64,000 nucleotides of DNA from Oleiagrimonas sp035690885 (GCA_035690885.1 DASSKC010000060.1:25461-89460); one strand, 5' to 3'. Positions 52,828 to 61,678 are shown, counted from the first letter of the stretch. The notes: generated from the sequence alone by a model not told the origin. A program made the numbers and translations.

Positions 52828-53454
52828 TCAAAGCATGGATTGCGGGATGATCAGGATGTCGCCGGGATACATCATCCGGTTGTCCTCGATGTCACCGTCC
52901 ATCAGGTCGCCCAGGTGCACCGGAATGGTTTTTGTCTTGCCGTCAGGCAGGTGACGGACGATTTTCGCGTCGTTGCCGGCAGCGAACTTGGTCAGGCCGC
53001 CGACCTGGATCATCACGTCCAGCAAGGTCATGCCGCGGCGGTAGGGCACGGCCTTGGGCGTTCCTGCTTGCCCGACGACCCGCACCTGCTGGTTGAACGA
53101 ACCGACAAAACTTTCCACGATCACCGTCACCATCGGCGAGCGGATGTACTTGGTCAGAGCCTTTTCCAGGTCGCTTGCCAGCTGGTCCGGTGTCTTGCCG
53201 GCGGCCATGATCGACTGCACCAGCGGTGTCGAAATGCGGCCGTCGGGACGCACCGGCACGGTGATCGACAGTTTGGGGTTGTCGCGCACGAAGATCTGCA
53301 ACGAGTCACCGGGAGCGATCTTGTAGCGCACGGTGGGCGGCGTCGACGTCGTGCCATTGCCGATCGTCGGTGACGAACCGCAGCCACCAAGGAGCAGGAG
53401 AGAGCCAACCACCAGGGTCAGCCAGAAGACGGAATTTCGATGGAGTGGTTTCAC
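52828..53454 (-). CDS. XrtA-associated polysaccharide export lipoprotein (Wza-like)
   Basis: A 208-residue lipoprotein: lipobox LLGGC (Cys25), then the Poly_export domain (YKIAPGDSLQIFVRDNPKLS) and an SLBB-like segment (VRVVGQAGTPKAVPYRRGMTLLDVM). It should form the outer-membrane or periplasmic export channel. The start is a GTG at 53454 with GAAGGGGGC ahead. It is shorter than E. coli Wza, as usual for this subgroup. Confidence 0.93.
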   Translation of the reverse strand: MKPLHRNSVFWLTLVVGSLLLLGGCGSSPTIGNGTTSTPPTVRYKIAPGDSLQIFVRDNPKLSITVPVRPDGRISTPLVQSIMAAGKTPDQLASDLEKALTKYIRSPMVTVIVESFVGSFNQQVRVVGQAGTPKAVPYRRGMTLLDVMIQVGGLTKFAAGNDAKIVRHLPDGKTKTIPVHLGDLMDGDIEDNRMMYPGDILIIPQSML

Positions 53455-53474
53455 GGGATTGCCCCCTTCGGGCC

Positions 53475-54875
53475 TCAGCGTGCACCACGTCCGAACAACA
53501 CGACCTCGACCGTCTGGATCAGGATCGCCATGTCGAACATGATGCTGTGGTTTTTGACGTAAAACAGGTCGAACTTCAGTTTTTCCACGGCGTCTTCGAA
53601 TGACGCGCCGTAGGGATAGCGCAGTTGCGCCCAGCCGGTCAGGCCCGGCTTGATGCAGTGCCTGAGCGGGTAGTAGCGAATACGCACATTGAAATCATCG
53701 ACAAATTGCGGCCGCTCGGGACGCGGGCCGATGACGCTCATGTCGCCGCACAAGACGTTCCACAATTGCGGCAGCTCATCGAGTCGCACCTTGCGAATGA
53801 ATGCACCCACGCGGGTGACGCGATCATCGTTCTGGCTGGCCCAGCGCGCGACACCATCGCCTTCGGCGTCGACACGCATGCTGCGAAACTTGATCAGGGC
53901 AAACGGGCGACCGCTTTCGCCGACGCGGTACTGCTGATACAGGACGGGGGCGCCGCCACCCGATTCCAGGCGAATGGCCAGCGCGGTCAGCAGCATGAGC
54001 GGTGACGTGAGCAACAACATCGTGATGGCTACGGAAAGGTCGAACCCGCGCTTGAGCGTGCGTTGCATCGGCGAGTTGTTGAACCCTTCGGAAAAAGTCA
54101 GCCAGGACGGGTTGGTCGGGTCGATCTGGATGGTGCCGGCTTCGCGCTCGAAGAACGCGGCCAGCTCGGTCACGGCAATCCCGTGTTCGCGGCATTCGAG
54201 CAGGTCGTCGATCCGGAGCATGCCGCGGCGCTCGTCCGGGCCGACGACGAATTCGTCGACACCCATTTGCCGGGCCCATTTCCACAGTTTCATGTGCGGG
54301 CGCAGGATGGCCGAATCCGGTACCGCGACCGGGTCGGTGCCGATCGGCACATATCCCAGGATGCGAAAACCGCGTTGGTCGATCTTGCTGTTCATCTGGC
54401 GCACGACTTCCACCGCGCGCTGACCCGCCCCCAGCATGACGACGCGTCGCTTGAACCGGTCGGCATCGACGAAGGCGAGAAAGATGATGCGCCAGACCAG
54501 CACCACGAAGCATCCGAGCGCCAGCGCAATGCCCAGCACGCCGCGGCCCAGATACAGGGCCGGAAACATGTAATACAGGATGGTCAGCGCGACCCAGCCA
54601 AGGGCGAAGGCGACGATCTGACGATTCAGCCGCGCCACCCACGTGGATGGCAGGTGAACGTGATACAAGCCCAGCGCGGCCATGGTCAGGACCAGGATTC
54701 CCGCGATCAACGGCGAGCGCCAACCCAGCTCGGCCAGAAAATTGGCCTGGGTACGGGCTTGTCCCCAATAACGCAGAACGACGCCCGCATGGATGCAGCC
54801 GAGCAACAGAGCAAACTCGACGACTACCAGAAGCACTTGCCACTGAAAGGCACGTTGTCTAAACCAGCGATACAT
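53475..54875 (-). CDS. Initiating sugar transferase (TIGR03013-like, EpsB/WbaP type)
   Basis: A 466-residue polyprenyl-phosphate glycosyl-1-phosphate transferase: four or five N-terminal helices, a Rossmann-like region (RVVMLGAGQRAVEVVRQM), then a C-terminal bacterial sugar transferase domain with KRGFDLSVAI, LIKFRSMR, LRLDELPQLWNVL-like residues (VRLDELPQLWNVL) and GPRPERPQF. It puts the first sugar on undecaprenyl phosphate. The ATG at 54875 follows a run of G residues that serves as ribosome site. First gene of the operon. Confidence 0.94.
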   Translation of the reverse strand: MYRWFRQRAFQWQVLLVVVEFALLLGCIHAGVVLRYWGQARTQANFLAELGWRSPLIAGILVLTMAALGLYHVHLPSTWVARLNRQIVAFALGWVALTILYYMFPALYLGRGVLGIALALGCFVVLVWRIIFLAFVDADRFKRRVVMLGAGQRAVEVVRQMNSKIDQRGFRILGYVPIGTDPVAVPDSAILRPHMKLWKWARQMGVDEFVVGPDERRGMLRIDDLLECREHGIAVTELAAFFEREAGTIQIDPTNPSWLTFSEGFNNSPMQRTLKRGFDLSVAITMLLLTSPLMLLTALAIRLESGGGAPVLYQQYRVGESGRPFALIKFRSMRVDAEGDGVARWASQNDDRVTRVGAFIRKVRLDELPQLWNVLCGDMSVIGPRPERPQFVDDFNVRIRYYPLRHCIKPGLTGWAQLRYPYGASFEDAVEKLKFDLFYVKNHSIMFDMAILIQTVEVVLFGRGAR

Positions 54876-54936
54876 AATCCCCCCCCACTGGTGGTCCGTG
54901 TCCATTTGGAGCCACAACCGCCAGTTGAGGTGGGCG

Positions 54937-54965
54937 AGTATGTACCAAAGTGTGACGGAGTTCAA
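54937..54965 (-). promoter_or_regulatory. Candidate sigma-70 promoter of the EPS operon
   Basis: On the minus strand, TTGAAC (from 54965) and CATACT (to 54937) are separated by 17 bp, a reasonable -35/-10 pair. It would give an untranslated leader of about 55 bases before the sugar transferase ATG at 54875. No sigma-54 promoter and no copy of the 17-bp box was seen here, so the operon seems to be controlled differently from the PEP-CTERM genes. Confidence 0.5.
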
Positions 54966-55052
54966 ACACTTTGTGATTTACATGGATTTAGACATGTGGT
55001 ATGACTAAACCTGAACAAGGCGCTTTCGCCGGATCCGCATGCGCCATCGCCG

Positions 55053-55583
55053 GTGAACGGCAACAAGTACGTCACCTGCGAGTTCAAGGTGTTGTTCGAC
55101 AAGAACAAGATCGCCCGGAGCTTCTACTGGAAGCCCGAAAGCTGCGCCAACCTGATCAGGCCCAAGCCGGTCGCGTCACCTCCACCGCCGCCGGCACCAT
55201 TGCCCGACAAGCCGATCAGGCTTTCCGCCGGGACGCTGTTCGGGTTCGACAAGTACCAGCTGACCACGGCGGGCAAGCATGCGCTGGATGGCCTGGTGGA
55301 CAAGATTCGTTCGGCCAGCCAGATCGAGAACATCCGCGTGGTCGGCTACACCGACCGGATCGGCACCGACGGCTACAACATGCAGCTGTCCAAAGAGCGC
55401 GCCGACGCGGTCCGTGATTATCTGGTCGCCAACGGTGTGCCAGCCGGCGCGATAGCCACCGAAGGGCGTGGCGAGGCCGATCCGATCGTCGCCTGCGAGC
55501 AGCCGGGATCAGGCAACCTGATTGCCTGCCTGGCACCCAATCGTCGCGTGGAAATCTCGGGGGAAGCCAAAATCGACCAGTAA
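55053..55583 (+). pseudogene. OmpA-family lipoprotein gene, 5'-truncated
   Basis: The frame encodes the last strand of a BamE/OmlA-like domain (NKYVTCEFKVLFDKNKIARSFYWKPESCA), a Pro linker, and a complete OmpA C-terminal domain with the peptidoglycan-binding signature (VGYTDRIGTDGYNMQLSKERADAVRDYL). In Xanthomonadales relatives this region is preceded by a lipoprotein signal and most of the BamE fold; here the frame is closed by TGA at 55002, only 49 bases before the first GTG. So either the 5' end was lost when the EPS cluster entered next to it, or a leaderless remnant is made. Not an intact gene by sequence. Confidence 0.75.
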
Positions 55584-55739
55584 TACACGCGTCATGCAGG
55601 TCGTCCGCGTCCGTCAGGATCGGCGCCTTGTACCGGATCTGGTTCTACCTTCCCCCCCTTGGTAAACCAAACGGGCCATCCCGTTCCCGAATCCCGGTAC
55701 AGGGCGCCGTTCCTGGCGGATTTGGTTCGTGGTCTCGCT

Positions 55740-56789
55740 TTATGCGGGTTCCTCGGTACTGCGCGAGAACGGCTTGCGCAGACGCGAGAACATGCCCCCG
55801 CGAACGGCGGCATCACGTTCACCGCCATCGTCACCGCCCTCGCTGGTGACGTAACCGGCCACGCTGTAGGCGTTGACGAAGTCGGCCACGTCGGCGACCG
55901 GGGCATTGGCGGCCGAGGCGATGTCGCCCAAGGTGCCGGCGCGTTTCATCATCGCCGTGGCGATGCGGAAATGGCGTGGAAACTCACGCTCGATCTGCGG
56001 CCAGCGCGCAAGGCGGTAGTGCGCTTGCGGGTCGAGTGACGGCGACAGCTGGCCTGGCGTGCTCGACAGCGCCGCAAACCACAACAGTCGCGTCAGCGGC
56101 AGTGCCGGCGCTTCACGCATGCGTTCGGTCGCGGCGGGTGTCAACCGCTGCAGTTCGGACATCGGCGCGTCGAGCAAGGGTTCGAGCGGTTTCAACGCGG
56201 ACGGGCCGGTGTAACCACCGCGCTCCGGATCCAGCGCCAGCTCCAGCCCGTCGGCTTGCTTGATCGCGACGGGACCGGTAATGCGGTCGGCGAGCAGGCA
56301 CTCCCCCAGGGTCATGGGAATTGGCGGTACTTCGGGAGCGGTCGCTGCCGCTGCGGGCGGCTCGGAAACGGGTTCGGCAACCACCTCCGGCTCAAGCTCG
56401 GGCACGGACATCGCTGGCGCATCGCGCGTTGCAGAGGCGTCGGATGTCGGTGCTGCCGGAGGGGCAGCCGTTGCGGCAGTGTCGTCCTGCGCATTCTCGA
56501 CCGATTCCAGAAGAGCGCCGAGCTTGTCGATCTGCAACGGCTTTTGCACGATCAACTCGCAGCCGCGGACCTGGGCATCATGGGTGTAGGTGATGACCTG
56601 CTGGCCGTTGGCAGTGGCGCGCAGCCAGTCCATGTGGCCCCAGACGGTATCGATGTCCACCACCAGCAGTGTGCAAGGCGGACGGTCGACCAGCTCCCAC
56701 GTGTCACCGGGCATGGCATCGAGCGCCTGCGTGAACATGGCGGCATCGGCTTCGTCCAGGCCGGACAAGGCAATCGTGGAATGGCTCAT
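55740..56789 (-). CDS. Uncharacterised protein with receiver-like N-terminus
   Basis: A 349-residue soluble protein not recognised. The N-terminal 110 residues (SHSTIALSGLDEADAAMFTQAL, LLVVDIDTVWGHMDWL, VQKPLQIDKLGALLESV) have the beta-alpha rhythm and the hinge Lys-Pro of a receiver domain but probably not full phosphorylation chemistry. A long Ala/Pro/Glu linker (about 115-190) leads to a helical C-terminal domain with ALPLTRLLWFAALS. The ATG at 56789 is chosen for the conserved-looking start. It is divergent from gltX. Confidence 0.65.
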   Translation of the reverse strand: MSHSTIALSGLDEADAAMFTQALDAMPGDTWELVDRPPCTLLVVDIDTVWGHMDWLRATANGQQVITYTHDAQVRGCELIVQKPLQIDKLGALLESVENAQDDTAATAAPPAAPTSDASATRDAPAMSVPELEPEVVAEPVSEPPAAAATAPEVPPIPMTLGECLLADRITGPVAIKQADGLELALDPERGGYTGPSALKPLEPLLDAPMSELQRLTPAATERMREAPALPLTRLLWFAALSSTPGQLSPSLDPQAHYRLARWPQIEREFPRHFRIATAMMKRAGTLGDIASAANAPVADVADFVNAYSVAGYVTSEGGDDGGERDAAVRGGMFSRLRKPFSRSTEEPA

Positions 56790-56943
56790 GTGCTTCCCCC
56801 TGTATCTCGCGTATTGCGCATGCGCGTATCGCATGAACAACCGGAGGTATTGTGGGGATATTCTGTGTGCAGTCAATCCGAAAAATGGAGACACGGAGCG
56901 CAGAAACGTTATCGGCTAGAATAATCGGCTCCCCTTTGCCTGC

Positions 56944-58359
56944 ATGACCGCGATGACGTTTCGTACCCGTTTTGCCCCCAGCCCGACCGGATTCCTGCAC
57001 ATCGGCGGCGCACGCACCGCGCTGTACGCCTGGCTGGAAGCGCGGCGTCAGGGCGGCGAATTTGTCCTGCGCATCGAGGATACCGATCGCGAACGCTCCA
57101 CCGATGCGGCCGTCCAGGCCATCATCGACGGCATGGCCTGGCTCGGTTTTGCGCATGATCAGGGGCCGTTCTACCAGACCCGACGCACGGCGCGTTACCA
57201 CGAAGTGGCCGCGCAACTGCTGGCCGAAGGCAAGGCCTACTACGCCTACGAAAGCAAGGACGAGATCGAGGCCATGCGCGAGGCTGCCAAGGCCCGTGGC
57301 GAGAAGCCGCGCTACAACGGCCATTACCGCGACCGCAACGAACCGTATCGTGACGATCCGAACCGCGTGATCCGTTTCAAGACGCCGCACGAAGGCAGTG
57401 TGGTGTTCGAGGACAAGGTCAAGGGCCGCATCGAGATCGCCAACAGCGAGCTGGACGATCTGGTGATTTTCCGCTCCGACGGCTTTCCGACCTACAACTT
57501 TGCGGTCGTGGTCGATGATCTGGACATGGGCATCACCGAGGTCATTCGTGGCGACGACCATGTCAACAACACGCCGCGGCAAATCAATATCTACAAGGCG
57601 TTGGGTGCCGAGGTACCGGCATTCGCCCATTTGCCGATGATCCTCGACAAGGATGGCAAAAAGCTGTCCAAGCGCACCAACGCCGTCAGCGTGATGGATT
57701 ACCGCGAGCAGGGGTTCCTGCCGCATGCGTTGTGCAACTACCTGGTGCGCCTGGGCTGGTCGCATGGCGACCAGGAAGTGTTTTCGCTGGATCAGATGGT
57801 CGAGCTGTTCGACATTGCCGACGTCAACAAGGCCGCTTCGCGTTTCGACACCGAAAAGCTGGCATGGCTCAACCAGCAATATCTCAAGAGCGACGATCCC
57901 GAGTCGCTGCTGCCGGAATTCAACTGGCATCTGCAACGCGCCGGCATCAATGCGTCCGGTGGACCCGCGCCGGCCGAGGTCATCGTCGCCCTGCGCGAGC
58001 GCGTGCACACGCTCAAGGAAATGGCCGAATACGCGCGCATCTGGTACGAACCGATCACCGAATACGACGACAAGGCCGTACGCAAGCATCTTGGCAAGGA
58101 CACCGCGCCCGCCGTGCTCAAAGCCGCGCGCGAGGCTTTGTCCGCATTGCCCGATTGGCAGCCCGAGCCGATCCACGAGGTGGTGCGTCAGGTGGCCGAA
58201 CAACTGGAGCTGGGCATGGGCAAGGTCGCACAACCGCTGCGCGTGGCCATGACCGGCACCCAGGTCTCGCCGTCGATCGACTACACGGTCTATTTGTGCG
58301 GCCGCGAACGCGCCCTCGAGCGCATCGACGCGGCCCTCGAACGCGCCAACTCCCTGTAG
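56944..58359 (+). CDS. gltX: Glutamyl-tRNA synthetase
   Basis: GltX charges tRNA-Glu. The 471-residue protein has the class I signatures: HIGG (residues 19-22, HIGH-like) after APSPTGFL, and KKLSKRTNA (KMSKS-like). The length is normal for the discriminating bacterial enzyme. The ATG at 56944 is followed by a second ATG at 56953 in frame; either yields the standard MTFRTRFAPSPTG. REP-like repeat DNA begins immediately before its stop codon. Confidence 0.97.
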   Translation: MTAMTFRTRFAPSPTGFLHIGGARTALYAWLEARRQGGEFVLRIEDTDRERSTDAAVQAIIDGMAWLGFAHDQGPFYQTRRTARYHEVAAQLLAEGKAYYAYESKDEIEAMREAAKARGEKPRYNGHYRDRNEPYRDDPNRVIRFKTPHEGSVVFEDKVKGRIEIANSELDDLVIFRSDGFPTYNFAVVVDDLDMGITEVIRGDDHVNNTPRQINIYKALGAEVPAFAHLPMILDKDGKKLSKRTNAVSVMDYREQGFLPHALCNYLVRLGWSHGDQEVFSLDQMVELFDIADVNKAASRFDTEKLAWLNQQYLKSDDPESLLPEFNWHLQRAGINASGGPAPAEVIVALRERVHTLKEMAEYARIWYEPITEYDDKAVRKHLGKDTAPAVLKAAREALSALPDWQPEPIHEVVRQVAEQLELGMGKVAQPLRVAMTGTQVSPSIDYTVYLCGRERALERIDAALERANSL

Positions 58360-58395
58360 GTCGGGTTGGCTTCATCAACCCGACATGGCGTGATG
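58356..58395. repeat. REP-like element, copy upstream of zur
   Basis: The 40 bp GTAGGTCGGGTTGGCTTCAT... is identical to the reverse complement of 59035-59074. Each carries its own GGTCGGGTTGG/CAACCCGAC inverted repeat, and related half-units (GGTCGGGTTGAGCCGC, AACCCGACC) lie beside both. It starts inside the last codon region of gltX. Confidence 0.88.
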
Positions 58396-58494
58396 CCACA
58401 TCGAGGCCGGGTGACGCCCGCAGTTCAACCCGACCCACGTTGCAGCCAGCGCGCTGCCTTGCATTGCCACCACCAAACCCTCATCTTGGGCCAC

Positions 58495-58974
58495 ATGACG
58501 ACACGCAAAGCCGTCCCGCATCCGCATCATCATCATCACGACGCCGAAGGCTTCGTGCACGCCGTGGAACGCGCCTGCCGTGAACGCGGCCTGCGGCTGA
58601 CGCCGCTACGACGCGAGGTGCTCGGTCTGGTCGCCGACTCGCGCAAACCGGTCAAGGCCTATGACCTGCTGGACCAGTTGCGCGATTCGCACGGCAACGC
58701 CGCGCCGCCGACGGTATACCGGGCGCTGGATTTCCTGCTTGAGCAGAACTTCATCCACAAGCTCGAATCGATCAACGCCTTCGTGTCCTGCCACCACCCG
58801 ACGGTGTCGCATCAGGTGCCGTTCCTGATTTGCGACGTATGCGACAGCGCCTTCGAAGTGTGTGACGAGCACGTGGCCGAGTTGATCGAGGCGCAGGCCG
58901 AGCAATTGGGCTTCCAGCCGCAGGCGCAGACATTGGAAGTGCATGGCATCTGCAAGGATTGCCGTAACCCCTGA
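58495..58974 (+). CDS. zur: Fur-family zinc uptake regulator (Zur-like)
   Basis: A 159-residue Fur-family repressor: histidine-rich N-terminus (residues 9-15), winged helix RLTPLRREVLGLVADSRKPVKAYDLL, and zinc-binding cysteines Cys113/Cys116 (ICDVCD) and Cys153/Cys156 (ICKDC), with Cys99-His100-His101 in the sensing loop. The pattern is closer to Zur than Fur. The ATG at 58495 follows the REP element; the open frame before it is not coding. Two Zur-box-like palindromes in front of the TonB receptor and MerC-like gene nearby support the assignment. Confidence 0.9.
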   Translation: MTTRKAVPHPHHHHHDAEGFVHAVERACRERGLRLTPLRREVLGLVADSRKPVKAYDLLDQLRDSHGNAAPPTVYRALDFLLEQNFIHKLESINAFVSCHHPTVSHQVPFLICDVCDSAFEVCDEHVAELIEAQAEQLGFQPQAQTLEVHGICKDCRNP

Positions 58975-59034
58975 TTGAATTGCGCAGTCGTGCAGGTCGG
59001 GTTGAGCCGCAGGCGTAACCCGACGTCCCAATCG

Positions 59035-59074
59035 CATCACGCCATGTCGGGTTGATGAAGCCAACCCGACCTAC
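59035..59074. repeat. REP-like element, inverted copy downstream of zur
   Basis: An exact reverse-complement copy of 58356-58395, preceded by a related half-unit at 58992-59024. The pair brackets the zur gene. Confidence 0.88.
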
Positions 59075-59085
59075 CCAAAGACGCA

Positions 59086-61095
59086 TCAGAACCAGGCGCG
59101 CAGGCCGACGGCGATATTGCGGCCCGGCAACGGCGAGTGCTCCTTGAACAGCGACGTGGCCAGGCGTGCGGTCTGGTTGGTCAGGTTGCGGCCCTCGATG
59201 AATGCCTGCCAGCGACTGCCCTGGCCTTGATGGAAGGTCCAGTCCAGATGTGCGTTGACCAGGGTGAAGCCGGCGGTCGGTGTGCCGTGCGTGGCGATGT
59301 CGTTCTGGTCGAAATATTTCAATGCGCCAAGCGACGCGCTCACGGTGTCGTTGCTCCACATCAACTTGCCACCCAGGCGTGATGCCGGGATGCGCGGCAC
59401 GTTGCCGGCACCGTCCAGCGTCGCGCGAACCCGGTCGCCAAACACGCGCAGGTCCCAATGGCCGTCCGGACCCTTGACCAGATGGAAAGTGGCTTCGGCA
59501 TCCACGCCGCGGAAGTGTGCGTCGCGCTGCGACCAGACACGTACCGGCAAGCCGTCGCGCACGTTGCCGGTGTCGGCCAGATAAATGAAGTCGTTGAAAT
59601 GGTTGTCGTAGACCGAGATCTTGGCGTCCACGGACTCGCTGCGGTAGTGCAGACCGAGCTCCACCTGTTTGGCGGTTTCCACGCCGAGGTCCGCATTGCC
59701 GATCTCGAACGTGGCCGATGCGGCATGCGGGCCGTAGGCGAACAGTTCCTCTTCCGCCGGTGCGCGTTGTGAGCGGTCCAGATTCAGTGTCCAGCGCCAG
59801 GCATCGGTCATTTTCCAGCCAAGACCGACCGACCAGGTTTTCGGATCGAACGAGCGTTTGCTGCCGTTGAGCGGGGTGCTGGTGTGGTGGTCCACGCGCG
59901 CCCCGAGCTTCAGCTTCAACCGTCCCCACCGGTGTTGTTCGACGATGAACACGCCCAAGTCGCGGGTTGCGGTCGGAGGCACGAACGTTTCGTCGCCGAC
60001 GGCGGAGAAATCGCGATCGAGATATTGCGCGCCGAAGCTGCCTTTCCAGCCACCGATCGGTTCGTGGCTCAGCAGCAGGCGCGCCTGGTTGGATTGGTTG
60101 ACGAAGCGCGTGCCGGCTTCGTCGCCTTCGTATTCCACATGCTGGTATTCCGAGCGTGCGGCGCTGATCTTGATCTCGCGAATGCCGGGTAGCGGATGAT
60201 GAAAGCCACCCTTCAGGTCGTAACGGGTCTGGTCCATCTTGATATGCACGCCCGGTTCACCCGTGGCCGGATCGCCGGGTTCCACCGGGCTGCCATAGGT
60301 ATCCATGTAGCGCGACACGCTCGCGCCAAGAAAGCCCCAGTCACCAAGCAAGGAGCCGCCGACGGCGCCGGTGGTGGTGCGCAGCCAGCTGTTGGCCAGG
60401 GTACCGCCGGGGATGTCGTAATCGTGGTCGTCACGGCGCACGCCGTCGGCATGCAGCGCGAAATGCTCGTTGCCGCCGTCGACACGGAACATGCCGGTGC
60501 GGCCGTTGGACACCGAATCGTAACGCCATTGCACGCGCCCGCTGAAGCCATCGTACGGAGCCGTTTGCGGAATGCGCCCGGTCACCGCGTTGACCACGCC
60601 GCCGATCGCGCCGGAACCATAGAGCAGGGTGGACGGGCCTTTCAATACCTCGATCTGGTTGGCCAGAAACGGCTCGATGGTCACCGCATGATCCTGGCTG
60701 ATCGTCGACACGTCGGCCGCGCTCATGCCGCCTTCGGTGACGGCCACACGCGGTCCACCCATGCCGTGGATCACCGGGCGCCCGACGGCCTGACCCAGCG
60801 CCGTGGTTTGCACGCCTGGAATGCGCGACACGGTTTCACCGAGGGTGCTGGCCATGTCGGCATCGAGCTCCTTGCCGCCGAGTACCGCGACCGGGACCAC
60901 CAGATCGTTGATGCGGGCGCCACCGGGCACCGCTTGCACGACGATGCCTTTCAATTGCGCCGCGCCCTTTTCAGATGGGCTGCTTGCCTGCGGATCGCGG
61001 GTCTGCACCTGCGGCGTACCGGTTACAGCTGCGGCGACACAGGGTGTCGCTGCGAGGGCCAGGATGAGGGCGGTGGGGGACGGCGTCGGGCGCAT
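59086..61095 (-). CDS. TonB-dependent receptor, probably zinc (ZnuD-like)
   Basis: A 669-residue outer-membrane receptor: signal peptide, a plug domain (ISQDHAVTIEPFLANQIEVLKGPSTLLYGSGAIGGVVNAVT) and a barrel ending in GRNIAVGLRAWF. The His/Asp-rich extracellular loops (DDHDYD, RWGRLKLKLGARVDHHTS) suit a metal ligand. A Zur-box-like palindrome lies 30 bp before the ATG, supporting a zinc role; haem or another metal is possible. The ATG at 61095 is preferred to a TTG at 61116. Confidence 0.88.
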   Translation of the reverse strand: MRPTPSPTALILALAATPCVAAAVTGTPQVQTRDPQASSPSEKGAAQLKGIVVQAVPGGARINDLVVPVAVLGGKELDADMASTLGETVSRIPGVQTTALGQAVGRPVIHGMGGPRVAVTEGGMSAADVSTISQDHAVTIEPFLANQIEVLKGPSTLLYGSGAIGGVVNAVTGRIPQTAPYDGFSGRVQWRYDSVSNGRTGMFRVDGGNEHFALHADGVRRDDHDYDIPGGTLANSWLRTTTGAVGGSLLGDWGFLGASVSRYMDTYGSPVEPGDPATGEPGVHIKMDQTRYDLKGGFHHPLPGIREIKISAARSEYQHVEYEGDEAGTRFVNQSNQARLLLSHEPIGGWKGSFGAQYLDRDFSAVGDETFVPPTATRDLGVFIVEQHRWGRLKLKLGARVDHHTSTPLNGSKRSFDPKTWSVGLGWKMTDAWRWTLNLDRSQRAPAEEELFAYGPHAASATFEIGNADLGVETAKQVELGLHYRSESVDAKISVYDNHFNDFIYLADTGNVRDGLPVRVWSQRDAHFRGVDAEATFHLVKGPDGHWDLRVFGDRVRATLDGAGNVPRIPASRLGGKLMWSNDTVSASLGALKYFDQNDIATHGTPTAGFTLVNAHLDWTFHQGQGSRWQAFIEGRNLTNQTARLATSLFKEHSPLPGRNIAVGLRAWF

Positions 61096-61124
61096 TGAAA
61101 TTCCAGCGGAAAACAAGAAGTGTG

Positions 61125-61136
61125 ATGTTATAACAT
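61125..61136. promoter_or_regulatory. Zur-box-like palindrome 1
   Basis: The core ATGTTATAACAT is a perfect 12-bp palindrome in an AT-rich context (GTGATGTTATAACATAATTT), the form known for gammaproteobacterial Zur sites. It overlaps the expected promoter of the minus-strand TonB receptor. Confidence 0.75.
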
Positions 61137-61198
61137 AATTTCCATACCGGAATGCAAGGCCTGAATGCTGTGCAAGAAGAAAGCTTGCAGTTGCGTTA

Positions 61199-61215
61199 AA
61201 ATGTTATAAGATAAC
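61199..61215. promoter_or_regulatory. Zur-box-like palindrome 2
   Basis: AAATGTTATAAGATAAC matches palindrome 1 in its left half (ATGTTATAA) and lies about 35 bp before the ATG of the plus-strand MerC-like gene, so both divergent genes appear Zur-regulated. Confidence 0.65.
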
Positions 61216-61249
61216 GTCCCATCCGACACGGGATGCCCGGACCCTTCCC

Positions 61250-61678
61250 ATGACCCGAACCGCTCATTCACACAAGGCGTGGCACGCGGCCGATCGAGCC
61301 GGAGCCACGGCTTCGCTGCTTTGTGCCGTGCACTGCGCGGCATTGCCATTCGTGCTGGCGCTGTTGCCATTGCTGGGTCTGGGATTTCTCGCCGGGCATG
61401 CCTTCGAGCGCGGCTTCGTCCTGTTTGCGGCCACGCTGGCGGGTGTGGTTCTGGTGCGTGGATATCGCACGCATCGTCGTCGTGCACCGCTATTGGCGGC
61501 CATACCGGGGTTGGCGCTGCTGGTCGCGGGTGTCTGTGTCGATCTTGATGCGGCCGTCGTTGCGCACACCCTCATGGTCACTGCCGGCGGCACGCTGGTG
61601 GCGTGCGCGCACCTGGTCAACCTGCGCTGTTCACGCGCCGGGCAGGGCGTGCCGGCTGTTGCCCCCTGTTTGCACTGA
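61250..61678 (+). CDS. MerC-domain membrane protein
   Basis: A 142-residue protein with four membrane helices and a cysteine-containing first helix (SLLCAVHCAALPFVLALLPLLG) like the metal-binding CxxxC of MerC mercury transporters. A C-terminal Cys-containing tail follows. MerC-domain genes linked to Zur are thought to take part in zinc uptake rather than mercury resistance; no mer genes lie here. It is divergent from the TonB receptor across the two Zur-box-like sites. Confidence 0.82.
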   Translation: MTRTAHSHKAWHAADRAGATASLLCAVHCAALPFVLALLPLLGLGFLAGHAFERGFVLFAATLAGVVLVRGYRTHRRRAPLLAAIPGLALLVAGVCVDLDAAVVAHTLMVTAGGTLVACAHLVNLRCSRAGQGVPAVAPCLH

